Positions 1 through 11,584 of a stretch of 64,000 nucleotides of DNA are shown piece after piece (position 1 is the first letter of the stretch; each line of letters opens with the position of its first letter). The DNA is taken from assembly GCA_001970955.1 (NCBI GenBank), contig MPUH01000179.1, positions 25,431-89,430 on the forward strand. Reading direction: 5' to 3'. The stretch comes from Stentor coeruleus (Eukaryota; Ciliophora; Heterotrichea; Heterotrichida; Stentoridae). Below the pieces are notes generated by a model that saw nothing but the letters and a program-made list of their open reading frames with translations, was not told where the DNA came from and made no database searches. The position numbers and the translations under genes are program-made.

Positions 1-25
1 AAAACCGTTCTAATATAGTTAATAA

Positions 26-3000
26 ATGGAATCAATATACAAGGTTTGGTTTGAGATCTATTCCCAAAAAAATTTCCCATCAAAATCCTCAAACCTAAAA
101 GCTTTCCTGCACATTCTAATCAACCTGGCGATTTTGGCGCAAAATATTCAGTTCTTTTGGTTCCCAAATCTTAAAATTAAAGATTGGGACAAATATGTAT
201 TTTTCTGGGACTCAATCAACATTCCATCTCTAGATGTACTATCTGTAAAATATAGCTTTCTTAAAGAATATATAATCGGAGAATTTATATCAATTCTATT
301 ACTGCTTATTTTTATAGTCATCTCATTACTTTTACTTTTATTCAATAAAAAAATTCCAGTGATAATTCTTTCAATCATGAGGATTTTACTCATGGCAATG
401 TGTGATATGTTCTTTATTCCATATTGTTTAACTTTCTTTATTGTATACAAATACTCATCAAAATCAAACAATTATGTTGAAGAATATTCTAATTTAGTAT
501 CATCAGAATTAGTGTCATTTGGAGGATTTGGGTCGATTTTAAGTATTGTGAGTATTACTATTCTTATGATAATGACATGTTTTTATGAAGCTTGTTCTTA
601 TGAAGTTAGACATAATACAATAAGTAAAACTTCGGATAATAAAATATACCCAAATACTTCGATTTTGGCCAAAGCGGTATATTTTATTAATTCTTATATG
701 TTTACAAGTTTCCAATTGACGAATTATGAAGCTTTTTTACTTGTATCTCTTATTATGTATGCGATTGTGGTTTATTATTCGATATTTTATGTACCGTATT
801 ATTCAACTTTTATGAATTTTCTTAAGGCTTATTTACATGCTGACTGCTTTTTTATTTGCTTGTTTTTTTATTTGGGTTATAAACTTGATAATGGTGGGAT
901 ATCGTTTGTTTTAGTCCTAGCTGGGCAGATTGTCTTGGCACCTGTTGTTTATTATGCTATACAGTTTAGGTTTACTAAAGTACTACCCTTGCTTCAGAGT
1001 GTTGATAAAAATTTTGCCTTGTTTGAATTGTCGATAAGGCATAATTTGGAAACTGGGGATCTTGATAAAGGGTTGATAGTTCATATGAACTTCAACCACG
1101 AACTCAAAAAAAACAACTTTAACACCCTAATCCAAGCCTACTACTGCGCTGACAAGCTTAACAACATCCCCTTAGGCTTAAACAAAATCTCAACCATAAA
1201 TCACAACGGTCTAAACATCTTCCTCAACTTCCAAGTTTTCAAATGTAAAAAAACTCTCTACGACCTCTGTTACGAAGATTCAAACACCTTAAGACTCTAC
1301 AAATATTTCTCCAGTCTTAAAATCACAAAAACCATCGACAAAGATTTTTGTGAAATTTACAACAAATTCCTTAGTAAAATCCTAGAAAAAAAGCAATCTT
1401 TATCATCATTAAAAGTTTTAGTCAACAATCTTGTAATAAAAATGCAAAAAATTAGAAAAATGTATAAATCAATATTAAATGAATTCCCTAATGCTACTGA
1501 TGCTAAAGAACTTTATGGAACTTTTTTATTAAATATACTCATAGACCATGATAAAGGACAATATTACCTTGCCCGAATAACAGAAAGTTCATCAAACAAC
1601 AACAGAAGAAACTCAGGACGAGGTCTTAGAATGAGTGCTGAAAGATGTTTTGTTATAGTCTCAGCAAACAAAAAAACATTTGGTTCGATTTTGTTTTACA
1701 ATAAAAATTTCGTCAACTTCCTTGGATTTTCTCCAGAAATGATTAAAGAACTTAACATGTTTGATATTTTACCCCGACCATTAGATTTGACACATAAAAA
1801 ATTTATAAAGAAATATTTGCTTAATAGTACAGATAATGTGTTGTTTGATATCATACCTTTGTATTTATTAGATTTTGAAGGGTTTATAGTAGAATGTATG
1901 GTAAGTTGTGAATGTGTTAGTTCAAATGATGGGGTTTGTTTTATATATTCTATTGACCCGATAATGTATAAAAATCGCCAATCAGCATTTATAAACCTAA
2001 ATGGTTATATTTTAAGTCATACTAAAAACTTTGCCGGGATGTTGGGTGTTAACCAAAAATTCATTGAAGGGCGTTTTGTTCAAGAGTTTTTTGATACTTT
2101 ACAAATATCTGAATTTTCTATAAACGAAACTTATTGTATAAGAACTAATGTCAACCTTAGTTTGGTCATGCAGAACATTTTAACTTTTTTTGTTAAAGAA
2201 ATAATTTTTCACAATGAAAAGTTTTATGTTTTATACCTAAGCGATAGTGAAAAAGAGTCTAGAAAATGGGAAATCGATTCTACGTTTTTTTATAAAAGCG
2301 AAACTTGTGGCCCAGAAACCACAGGTGAAAGTAAACAAAAAAGCCCAACCAAAAAACGCAAAGTCGAATTACTAAATGAAAAAACCCCTGATTCTATATT
2401 AGGAAAAGAAGATAAATCTCCAAAAAGTTTGAAACATAGTAGTGCGAGTTCTTCAGTTTCAGTGTTAAACCTAAACGAATCTAAAGCTATACAAAAATCA
2501 ATCAAAGTCCTAAACGTTGCTAAAATCGTCGCATTTATTTCAGTATTTTCTATATAGATTCTTATACTTATTATATCAAATATTATTATTTTAGTATATA
2601 TTTCTCAAGAAGTTAATCATGCTAATTCCCTTACTGCATTAAATGATTTAGGAAATTTAGCTTATTCTATATCTCAAACTATACTAATTGTAAGATCATT
2701 TGATAAGGGACTCAGACTTGGTATCAATAATTTTTATACACAAAACAGATTTGAAGATGTAATAAATGATTTAAAAACTTTAGAAGAAACTTTGATTAAT
2801 GATTATGATTATTGGGCTTATTGTCCTGTGTCTAAAATTGTTAAAGAAAATTTGATTAGTTATTGGGAATTAGAAAATGCTCCTGTGTTAAAATTCTCGA
2901 ATTTAAGGGATATTGTTAATATGATAATACATAGAGTAAAGAATAAATAGGCGGAGTTTGTTAATATGAAAATATTGAAGAATGAGACTGATTATAATAA

Positions 3001-4292
3001 AGAGTTGTTTTTTTTGATTGTTAATTGTATGGGAGCGAGTTTTAAGCAAACAGAAAAAGCCTTGGATGGGTTGAAGATGTGTGAGCTGAATAGGGTTGGG
3101 AAGTTAGGGGAAATGAGGACTTATTTGTTGCTTGCAGCAGTTGGAATACTTGGATGCGCTTATGGCTTTTTAACTTTATATTTCCTGACTATAGATAAAC
3201 AGCTTAATACAATTTGGGAATACCTGCGGCTAAGGGTTCATAAATCATATTTTGATATTAAACAGAATATTAAAGAAAGGCTTATAAACTATCACAACAT
3301 GCCTGAAATTTCTGATAATGAAATCGATTCGAATTTGTATAAAAGTTCAGTACCTTTGAAATACTGGCATTCTTTACGTTTTCTTTTACGGTTTTTACTA
3401 CTTTTTATTTGTGCTGGTATTTTCTATATCATTATAGCTTTTGTGTTTTATGAGAATATTCGCAGCAATTTGTATTATAGACCAATATTAATATCAACTA
3501 TAGTCAAAAGAAAGGTTGAAATGACAGAGATGACATTTTTAACATTAGAAAACGAGATTGTTGATACATCAATTTCAATAAAAAATTTGTTTCCAAATTT
3601 CATATCATTAAAAACTGAAAAAGAAATNTAGACCAATATTAATATCAACTATAGTCAAAAGAAAGGTTGAAATGACAGAGATGACATTTTTCACATTAGA
3701 AAACGAGATTGTTAATACATCAATTTCAATAAAAAATTTGTTTCCAAATTTCATATCATTAAAAACTGAAAAAGAAATCGTACATGATATTTATGACTCT
3801 ATAATTGATACCAGAAAAGTGTTTCGTAATGATAAGATTATTAATTTGATGTCGAATCAATTAAAAACTTATATATACGAATCTATTAGCAATTCAAGTT
3901 CTTTTATGAAATTCGGCACTTATCGAGCTTTAACATATCTTGTTCAAGAAGCTCTTTTTATTTTAGATAATAATATCAGTGACCATACGCAAGAACTTGA
4001 TGACTTTTGCTCAGATGTTATAAATTACAATGATATGGTAAAAATCACATCTGCTATGGCTGACCGGGATTCAAAAGAGTTTATAAATTCTAAACTAGAT
4101 GGGCTTATCTATTTTATATCAACTTGCTGCTTGTTTTTCCTTATCCTTTATGCTGTTTATTACTATCCTTTATTAAGATCTAAGATTATGCTACTCAAAA
4201 GAATGACCAAATTGTTTGTTATTATCCCAAACCCAACTCTTGCGGTTTCGACAAAGATCTCAAATTCTTTAAATAAAAATAAAATTAATTAG
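26..4292 (+). CDS. TmcB-like multipass PAS membrane protein, copy 1
   Basis: Polytopic membrane protein resembling the TmcB/TmcC-type PAS proteins (named for Dictyostelium tiny macrocysts) that are expanded in ciliates; ligand and output are unknown. Three coding blocks, 26-2542, 2558-2935 and 2951-4292, are joined by two 15-nt introns. About the first 330 residues hold seven or eight hydrophobic helices. Residues ~545-740 contain two PAS-like stretches (for example NFLGFSPEMIKELNMFDILP). More membrane helices follow intron 1. The N at 3628 and a 150-nt duplicated block interrupt the last block; removing one copy restores a 1,361-residue protein, almost exactly the 1,362 of the paralogue at 13.2 kb. 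Without the introns the first frame would stop at 2557, inside what aligns as continuous protein. Family is fairly sure, function unknown. Confidence 0.85.
2543..2557 (+). other. 15-nt intron 1 of TmcB-like copy 1
   Basis: GTATTTTCTATATAG, phase 0. It ends in an in-frame TAG, and reading resumes as ILILIISNIIILVYISQEV, which aligns with the same point of the paralogue at 15791. T9 and A10 match all other introns in the window. Confidence 0.95.
2936..2950 (+). other. 15-nt intron 2 of TmcB-like copy 1
   Basis: GTAAAGAATAAATAG, phase 0, joining the 126-codon block 2558-2935 to the block starting at 2951. The paralogue reads straight through at the equivalent position, so this intron is present in only one copy. 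T9 and A10 are conserved. Confidence 0.9.
3478..3778. repeat. Assembly gap (N at 3628) with duplicated 150-nt flanks
   Basis: 3478-3627 and 3629-3778 are direct copies on either side of a single N. They differ at two bases (TTA/TTC and GAT/AAT codons, giving Leu/Phe and Asp/Asn). Collapsing one copy keeps the TmcB-like frame open. This is best read as an unmerged contig overlap; the two differences may be allelic or contig-end errors. Confidence 0.9.
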
Positions 4293-5663
4293 TGTAAAAT
4301 ACTTGTAGTTGCTATTTAAGATAACTGTTTTTTTTATATATATTTTTAAATAATATATGAAATGATGTTTGTATTGGAAATATAGTTTGAATAGAATTAA
4401 ATATAAATTTTAGTTTTTTTTTATATTGAAATCGTATAATCTTTTATTAAATTACTTAAAATCTAAGCTATAGTCCAAAAAGAGATTTTCTGTGTGATTT
4501 CTGAAGACCTTGTTATATGGCAGGAATCCAATATGGAACATCTTAAGTCACAGACCTAATCACCTGATTAAAAAGGCTTAAAACAAAAAATAATAAAAAA
4601 CACTACAAAAAAACCACAAAAACATAGAGAAGGAATCAAAACTACCACAATAAACCATAAAAGCACAGAAAAGGAAGCAAAAATAATATTTTTTCTTATA
4701 AGCTTTTAAATATTAAAGGATTATTCTAAATATTATTTCACAAAGTCTTGAATAGTAAAGTCTCTCCTTGTAGCTTTTTAACATAATTACTATAGAGAGC
4801 AAGGAGAAAAGGCATCAGTATCGAAATTCCTGTTATAAAATATTCTTCCATTTATATGCAAATAACAATTCAACAATATTTCTAATAGGACAAAAATAAA
4901 AAATAAAAGTAATAATGATGATTAATTCAATAAGATTTACGGTTTGGGTAAGATTTAGGAATTGGTTTAAAAGTTTTGAATATATTTATAGTTTTTTACT
5001 TTAGGTTTGTGTTGTGTAAACAGGAATAAATTGTTTTTTTTTATCTGGAGTTAAGGAAAAAAGGATGAAAGATTTTGTTGAATTAGAAAATTGATAAAAT
5101 ATGCTTTTGTTTTATAAAATAGGGTTTTAGAGGAAGTTAATATTTTTTCTATATCGATTATAATAAAGTATTTAATATGTTGGGTAAATATATATAGGAT
5201 TCTAATTATAGTTATATACTAATTTGTTAAAAGCATCCAAATATTGCTTTATTATATAATAATATACGAAATAAGGTATATGATAAAATTACTTTAAATT
5301 CTAAATTAGTAAAAGCGCTTATTTGAAATGGATAACTATAACAGGAAACAATAATACTTATTTTAAAAGTAATCATAATTGTTTTGTTTTTCAAAAACTA
5401 ATGATAATAAGGATAATTTTAAAATAGTTTATTTATATTTTATTTATATTTTACTTAAAATCAGAAACATAAGTATCACCAATAGATTTACAGGGAGAAA
5501 TATATTACTATTGTAATTTATACGAATTAAGTCTCTTTCCTTAAAAAATCTGAAATTTTATCGATACCTTTTCATATAAAAAATTATCTTTAAAGAAATT
5601 AAAAATATATACTATTATATTGGCATTCTTCCTTACATCAATTACTAAAAATCCTTAAAATTA
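4293..5663. other. Intergenic, A+T-rich; imperfect repeat inside
   Basis: No convincing gene on either strand, with stops in all frames. 4460-4570 is less A+T-rich than its surroundings but shows no recognisable RNA fold or coding frame. 4613-4643 and 4654-4684 are two imperfect copies of a ~31-nt A-rich unit. The stretch separates the 3' ends of two converging genes. Confidence 0.6.
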
Positions 5664-6461
5664 TTAATCTTTAAATGCAACTGTAACTAAATACTCAGAA
5701 GTCAGCAAGCGTCCAGAATCAAGTACTTGACTAGCACGATTAATAAATATTTCAATTGATCTAGTATGAGCTTCAGGGGATACTTTCTTCGCTCTATCAA
5801 AAAGTGAGGACCTTTCAATAAGTCTATAAACCTCTTCAGGATTTACAGCAGGAATAAATGCACTTGAATGAAATGTTAAAACTTTTGAAAAACCTGCTTC
5901 TTTAGCCATTTTCCTAACCATCTCATCATTATTCATATCAAAAGGACTATCAGGGCTCTTTGGAACACCAGCTTCCACCATACTATCTCCAATCATCATG
6001 ACAAAGTTTCCAGGTCCAGGTATGCCAATTGATGAAAATACAGCAATGCCACCTTTTTGTAACACCCTAAAAGCTTCTTTTATCATTTTATCGGGATGAT
6101 CAACAATATGTAAAGACATATTAGCTACATATCTATCAAAAGCGCAATCATCAAAAGGTAGCTCTTCGTTATTAGCTAAAAAAAACTCAGAATCCCTTAA
6201 CCCTCGATTTCTAGCTATTTCTAGCATCCCATCAGAGAAATCACAGGCTGTAATTTTAGCATTTTCTGGTTTTTTTGAACACATAATCTCAACTCCATTC
6301 CCAGGTCCGCATGCAACTTCAAGAATGTTTTTAGCATTTTCTATTCGAATTAAAGGAAGAATCCCGTTGAATATTTGAGATGTAATACTTTCCATTGTTT
6401 CATAATAAACTTGGCTGAAGTTGTCCCAAAATGCTTTAAGCTGATCTATGCGGCTTGACAT
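5664..6461 (-). CDS. Class I SAM-dependent methyltransferase (UbiE/COQ5-like fold), copy 1
   Basis: A 265-residue soluble methyltransferase. The SAM-binding motif I is ILEVACGPGNG (residues ~45-56), followed by an acidic motif (ITACDFSDGMLEIA) and the post-motif FRVLQKGGIAVFS, the Methyltransf_11 pattern seen in UbiE/COQ5-type enzymes. The substrate cannot be told. The N terminus FWDNFSQVYYETM resembles the paralogue at 10163, which shares the whole layout. There is no signal peptide or membrane segment. The ATG at 6461 is the first in frame, directly downstream of an A+T-rich leader. Confident of fold, not of reaction. Confidence 0.85.
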   Translation of the reverse strand: MSSRIDQLKAFWDNFSQVYYETMESITSQIFNGILPLIRIENAKNILEVACGPGNGVEIMCSKKPENAKITACDFSDGMLEIARNRGLRDSEFFLANNEELPFDDCAFDRYVANMSLHIVDHPDKMIKEAFRVLQKGGIAVFSSIGIPGPGNFVMMIGDSMVEAGVPKSPDSPFDMNNDEMVRKMAKEAGFSKVLTFHSSAFIPAVNPEEVYRLIERSSLFDRAKKVSPEAHTRSIEIFINRASQVLDSGRLLTSEYLVTVAFKD

Positions 6462-6884
6462 TTTTATTACTAAAAAAAATCTCCCTGCTTCTAAGAAATT
6501 CTTTAAAAAAATAAGGTTTAAAAATCTAATTTCTTGCTTTCTATAACAAATTTTTGTTGGTGTGCATAATAATATTATCTTCCCAGTAACTAGAAACTCT
6601 TATCATTTTTCCTATCCCTTCACATATTCATAAAGCTAGATGATGAGTTAAAAAGTGTGTTTATTTTTTGTTATCATTAAACAATAAGTAAATTCTGCAG
6701 ATTAAAACCTTGAGTCCTAAACACTTATTGACTGAATTAATCAAAGGAAGAGGATTATCAACAGAAAAATCATCTAAAAAAAATAAAGTAGTTTATAAGA
6801 ATCTATAGTGGCTCAAAAAATTCGATTAATAGGAATATTTGTCTTATGAAGATATACATATTTAAACATAATTGACTGTTATAA
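6462..6884. other. Divergent promoter region, no gene seen
   Basis: 423 bp between divergently transcribed methyltransferase and MFS genes. A+T-rich with short homopolymer runs; no RNA gene or open frame was recognised. It must hold the promoters of both genes. Confidence 0.6.
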
Positions 6885-8147
6885 ATGAAAGATTCTCATA
6901 AATACCTAATTGGACTCTTTCTTTTTAGAAGTATTATCGGGACTCAAAACTTTTGGGGGATGCTAAGCCCATATGCAACTTCATACTTTTATGAAATAAA
7001 TTCAAAAGTGACTGGAGAAATAATGTCTCTTGTTATACCAATTTCATATACAACAGAGGCTATTGTAGTAGTTTTTTCAGCTTATGTTGATCATAAAATC
7101 GGGACAAAAATGACTCTGGTCTTAGCAGCGATTTTGCTTTCCAGTTCATTTTTTATCCCTTCTTTTATAAGAGATCCTTATTGGTTTGTCATATTATTTG
7201 GTATAACCAATGGGGCTGCAAGTGGACTTACCTTAATGCCTTCTGTATGGCCGGGATGGGAACATTTTCCTAATAATAAGGGTCTGATTATGGGTTTGAA
7301 TGGAATATTTTATACATCAGGAAGTATTTATGGATTTATCATGTCATATATTATCAATCCTAATGATTTTAAGCCAGTTCTGAAGAATGATATTTATTAT
7401 TTTGATGAGAAGATCAATTCGGATTTTATTTTTGTTATTAGGTTGTTTTCTGGAGTATTCCTCATCATAGGTCTAATTGGCGCATTTTTAATAAACCATC
7501 CTAAATCATCCTCAACTATCACTTCCCAACAACCAAAAGAACCTGAAGAATCCGCATCCCGAGTTATCAAAACCTCAGCTTTTTGGATAATAAGTTTGAT
7601 ATTTTTCTTTGGAATTTTTTACCGAATTTTCTTTTTATCAGAATACAAACGTTTAGCTTTAAGTTTTTTCAGTGATCAAGAACTTACAATTGTAGGCTTT
7701 ATAGGAACTATAACAGAAATTATAGCCCAAACCATTATCGGTATTTGTTATGATAAATACGACGGTCTAATTGTATCTAAAATTTTTTCAAGCCTGGTTT
7801 TGATAAATTGCCTTACTTATTATTTTACTACAGAAAACATTATTGCATATACCTTTGCATATTCCTTGTTAACATTTTCAACAGTTTATATTTTCAATTC
7901 AATCGCTACATTGGTTAATCATTTTTTTCCTAAGGATCATAAAATTGGGTTTTCACTTGTGTCTTCAGGATTTGTAGCGTCGTCAATTGCTTGTATTATC
8001 TTAGAAAAGTTTCTTATTGTTTATATGAGCTTTGAGAGTATTTTAGAATTTTTTTCTATTGTTAATACTGCTACTTTAGGGCTTTTTTTCATGATAGGAT
8101 TTCTGTATCAGAGATCTTCGTTAGAGAAAAAATTATTAGATGATTAG
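6885..8147 (+). CDS. MFS transporter (OFA/monocarboxylate-like)
   Basis: A 420-residue polytopic protein with about twelve hydrophobic segments split 6+6 by a hydrophilic loop around residues 205-225 (rich in S, T, Q, P and E). The first half contains GFMSYIINP-like and GLTLMPSVWPGWEHF stretches in place of the usual GxGxxY loop of oxalate/formate-type antiporters. The second half begins with KTSAFWIISLIFFFG, a typical opening of that group. Substrate unknown. It is an intronless frame with a short leader. An MFS assignment is likely from topology and these motifs; the subfamily is tentative. Confidence 0.75.
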   Translation: MKDSHKYLIGLFLFRSIIGTQNFWGMLSPYATSYFYEINSKVTGEIMSLVIPISYTTEAIVVVFSAYVDHKIGTKMTLVLAAILLSSSFFIPSFIRDPYWFVILFGITNGAASGLTLMPSVWPGWEHFPNNKGLIMGLNGIFYTSGSIYGFIMSYIINPNDFKPVLKNDIYYFDEKINSDFIFVIRLFSGVFLIIGLIGAFLINHPKSSSTITSQQPKEPEESASRVIKTSAFWIISLIFFFGIFYRIFFLSEYKRLALSFFSDQELTIVGFIGTITEIIAQTIIGICYDKYDGLIVSKIFSSLVLINCLTYYFTTENIIAYTFAYSLLTFSTVYIFNSIATLVNHFFPKDHKIGFSLVSSGFVASSIACIILEKFLIVYMSFESILEFFSIVNTATLGLFFMIGFLYQRSSLEKKLLDD

Positions 8148-8721
8148 GATTAAAGCAAATAGAGTAATTTTTTATTATGAATTGAATGGGTTTGGAAAAA
8201 TTGATGGTTTTATAAATAGTCAAAAGGTGATTTAAATGAATTATTGTATAGGTTTATTTGAAAAAGAATGGAAACAGGGATTATGAAATGAAAAATAGTT
8301 TTAATGAAATTTGCTTAAAAAATATAAAAGTTGTAGAGACAGGTTTGATTATATAAGGGGTTTTAAAAATAAAGGTCAATGTTTAGAAGAATTTTATATA
8401 TGTTGTGAAGAGATATAATGTTTTGCTTATGATTATTTTATAATCATCTAATTTCTGCTATTAATAATACTTCTAAAAGACTAGCATAACCATATAATAC
8501 CATTAAATAAATTTTAAAATTTCTACCAAAAATCTAAATTTAAACACAAATTAGCCATCAATATTTCTCAATTTCAAAAGTATTAAAAATCACCACATCC
8601 AGTACTAATTCTATAACTTAAACCCATTTATTATAATTTCATAATGATTTTATCATATTATAATAACCTTTTTATTTATTCCCCATGTTTATATACCACC
8701 TAATATCTTTTATTATAAAAA
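8148..8721. other. Intergenic with strand-skew switch
   Basis: No gene seen. 8148-8440 (downstream of the transporter) is G/T-rich on the + strand, while 8450-8721 (upstream of the EF-hand gene) is C/A-rich with almost no G. The switch near 8440 probably separates the 3' flank of one gene from the promoter side of the next. Confidence 0.55.
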
Positions 8722-10119
8722 ATGCAAGATTCTGAATTTTCAATGCAAAGAAGACAAAGCCCACAGTGCCGTTTTTACGATAACAACACAAAAAAATTTA
8801 GTAAAGACGACAACTCTTATGATGAAAATATAAGACTTCCTTACAGTATACGTAAAATGACAACCCAAAGAGTTAAACTAAGCTTAAAATCAGAATCTAG
8901 ATCACCTAAAAAAAGAATAGAAAGTCATCATGAATTATATACCAAATCAAAGCTAACAATGAGCATAAAATCAAAAGAAGTTTTTGTTATGAAAGATGGG
9001 GCAAAAGTGATTTCCGGAACTAAACTTTTGGGTTTTAATTATCCTGTACACATTAACTTTAGTTTTATTAGAAATCATCATGCTGAAGAGATGAAAGACT
9101 TTTTTGCTTACTGCACAGAATTTTTTAAAAGTCCAATTGAATTCAGATTCCTTTTTTCTACAACAGGTAAATTATTAAGATGTCTTCATGAAATAAGTTC
9201 GACTTCAAAAATTGTCCTTGTAAGCCCTTTAAGCAAATTCCAAGGTATTCAAGAAAATCAACCAACTGATGATATACGACTTCAAACAAGATCCCCATGT
9301 TATAGATCGTTATTATTAGCTAATACTCCAACAAATAAATCTCCAGGAGTGCTCGACAACCTCAATTGTCAATTCGCTTTTTCCACACGAAAATGCAACA
9401 ACGTCGAAGAAATCGTTCTCCCAAGCATAAAAATTAACCCAGGCAGACTTAGAAAAACTATTATCAACCCTAAACTTAACAGCTTTGAAAAACTTAAACT
9501 CAAACTTGGAGACGTTTCAGCTAAAATCGATAAAACCTTTCCTCCATTGCATGAACAAGGTTTAAAACAACTCAAAGAAAATTTCCGTTTCACAGAAGGG
9601 GAACTCCACAAACACTATGCGAAATTCAAGCTTCTTGTGCTTTTATCATGTGGAATTAACCCCAAACATAGTATAAGCTCTGGTATCAGCCGTAAAACAT
9701 TCATTGAATTTTTTGGATCATCTAAAGAGCTAAACTTCGTCCTAGGGAGAATTTTCGACAAATTCGACTCAGATGGTGGAGGTTCAGTTAGCTGGGAAGA
9801 GTATCTGACTGCAATGAAAATAATGCGGTATGGTACTTATAATGAACAAATCGAACTGTTTTTTGATGCTTATGATAAAGATGGAAGTGGAACTTTATCT
9901 TTTGATGAAATACAAGAATTATGTAAAGTCCAACTTCAAGCAGACAATGATGACAAATTGATTGACGACCTTTCATATAGTTTTGCAAGTTTGATTTTTG
10001 ATATAACTAAAACTGGCTATGATGGAGAAATATCTTGTGATCAGATTAAAACAATTGTCAAAGAACAAAATGATAACAGCCTCATTGATATGTTTTGTAG
10101 CTTTAATTTTCTAAAATAA
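8722..10119 (+). CDS. EF-hand protein with doublecortin-like region
   Basis: 465 residues. Residues ~85-175 look like a doublecortin (DCX) fold: MKDGAKVISGTKLLG..., then EFRFLFSTTGKLLRCL, then IVLVSPLSKF, following the known order strand-G-x-K...LFT..G...L. DCX domains bind microtubules, which would fit a ciliate cortical role. The C terminus carries EF-hands: DSDGGGSVSWEE at ~349-360, a canonical DKDGSGTLSFDE at ~384-395, and a degenerate third loop near DITKTGYDGEIS. Calcium binding is therefore likely at two sites. The basic, Ser-rich N-terminal ~80 residues look disordered. EF-hands are sure; the DCX call is moderate. Confidence 0.75.
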   Translation: MQDSEFSMQRRQSPQCRFYDNNTKKFSKDDNSYDENIRLPYSIRKMTTQRVKLSLKSESRSPKKRIESHHELYTKSKLTMSIKSKEVFVMKDGAKVISGTKLLGFNYPVHINFSFIRNHHAEEMKDFFAYCTEFFKSPIEFRFLFSTTGKLLRCLHEISSTSKIVLVSPLSKFQGIQENQPTDDIRLQTRSPCYRSLLLANTPTNKSPGVLDNLNCQFAFSTRKCNNVEEIVLPSIKINPGRLRKTIINPKLNSFEKLKLKLGDVSAKIDKTFPPLHEQGLKQLKENFRFTEGELHKHYAKFKLLVLLSCGINPKHSISSGISRKTFIEFFGSSKELNFVLGRIFDKFDSDGGGSVSWEEYLTAMKIMRYGTYNEQIELFFDAYDKDGSGTLSFDEIQELCKVQLQADNDDKLIDDLSYSFASLIFDITKTGYDGEISCDQIKTIVKEQNDNSLIDMFCSFNFLK

Positions 10120-10162
10120 AGTATTTTTATATAGATTTTAGATAAGGGATATAATAAAAAAT

Positions 10163-10963
10163 ATGATTAAATCCTCTGAAGAGCTTAAGTCATATTGGGA
10201 TTCATATAGTGAAACTTATGTTATTAATTGTGAAGTATCGACAACTGGGATTTTTCATAATATGATTCCACTTTGTCGTTTAAAACAAGATAGTAAAGTA
10301 CTTGAGGTCTCTTGTGGTTCAGGTAATGGCTTGGAAATTCTTAGGAATTATTTACCTTCTTCAATAACTATATATGGCTCAGATATATCCCCAAAAATGA
10401 TAGAGAAAGCTCAAGAGAAAAACCTTGTTAATGTGCATTTGACTGTTGCTGATAATGAAAATTTACCTTATTCTGAGAATTTTTGTGATAGGTATATTGC
10501 AAGTTTGTCTTTGAATATAGTCCCAAACCCAGAAACCATGCTTAAAGAAGCTTTTAGAGTCCTTGTCCCAGGAGGAATTGCCGTCTTTTCTGTATTAGGT
10601 CGAGAAGAACCTACAAACCTTTCAACTCTAGTGTCAAAATCCTGTAAAACTTTAGGTCTTGTATCAAATTATCGATCTATATTTTACCTTAATAACGACC
10701 AAAATCTTAGGACTCTACTCAAATCAGCAGGGTTTATCAATGTTTTAACTTTTTACACATCCTCTTGTTTCCCTTTAACATCGATAGAATCAGCATTAAA
10801 TGTTGCTAAAGAAATGTCTGCAGTTAGAGAAATTAAAAATTCTTCATATGAAAAATATGCTCAATTAGAAGGGTTGCTTATTGAAAAAATATCAGAGGTT
10901 TTTAATAATGGACAACTTTTTACGTTTGATGCGCTTATTGCTGTTGGTGAGAAGATTATTTAA
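10163..10963 (+). CDS. Class I SAM-dependent methyltransferase, copy 2
   Basis: 266 residues, paralogous to the enzyme at 5664-6461. Motif I is VLEVSCGSGNGLEI, motif II is IYGSDISPKMIEKA, and post-motif FRVLVPGGIAVFS is conserved. The opening YWDSYSETYV matches FWDNFSQVYY in the other copy. It starts only 43 bp after the stop of the EF-hand gene, so its promoter must be very short or lie in that gene. Substrate unknown. The copies have diverged widely outside the SAM-binding core, so this is not a recent duplication. Confidence 0.85.
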   Translation: MIKSSEELKSYWDSYSETYVINCEVSTTGIFHNMIPLCRLKQDSKVLEVSCGSGNGLEILRNYLPSSITIYGSDISPKMIEKAQEKNLVNVHLTVADNENLPYSENFCDRYIASLSLNIVPNPETMLKEAFRVLVPGGIAVFSVLGREEPTNLSTLVSKSCKTLGLVSNYRSIFYLNNDQNLRTLLKSAGFINVLTFYTSSCFPLTSIESALNVAKEMSAVREIKNSSYEKYAQLEGLLIEKISEVFNNGQLFTFDALIAVGEKII

Positions 10964-11584
10964 TTTATTTATAGTTTCTTGTTTTATGGATATTAGGAAG
11001 ATTTTTATGTGATATAGTTTTATATATTTTGATAGTTTCGCACTTGATTGTTGTCTGGGATTTTGACTTGGTGATAAATGATGAAAATGTTTTGTGTTTT
11101 TATGTAAAAAATAAAGGAAATCTGACTTGCTATTTATATAAACCTATAATCTTACTTTTGAATATTGAATAGTTGATATCAAAAGCTTCTGAAGACATAA
11201 AAATTCTCTTAAATATTCTTCAAACCCTTTGTGAAAATTGCCCAGAGTACCATTTTAGTATATTTTCCACTGTGAACATTTTCAAGAACCTCTATTATAT
11301 CTTCAATTCCTCCCTCTTTAATCATACCCTAAATATTTTTGCAAACCTTTTTCTTAATTTCTATATATAAACCCAAATCACCATCAAAATTCTCAAATTT
11401 AATTTATTATAAAATTTCATCTCAAAGTTTTATCCATTTTATTTGGGGTTATTTCATTAGGTTAGAATATGTATTTTAAAATATAGGAATTTATGAATAA
11501 AATATATACTTTAATGATATTAGATAGTTTTGATAGAGAATTTTAATTTGTATATAAAGGTTAAGCTTAACACTTATGCAATAA
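10964..11584. other. Convergent intergenic region, no gene seen
   Basis: 621 bp between the 3' ends of a + and a - gene. 10964-11110 is G/T-rich on the + strand. A 65-codon open frame at 11173-11370 lacks an ATG and resembles no protein. No RNA gene was recognised. Confidence 0.55.

Noticed and set aside
3478-3778. Internal protein repeat in the TmcB-like gene
   Set aside because: The repeat is centred on an N and matches the pattern of contig-overlap duplications elsewhere in the window.
11173-11370. 65-codon open frame on the + strand between two convergent genes
   Set aside because: It begins with TTG rather than ATG and has no recognisable domain; consistent with chance in A+T-rich DNA.
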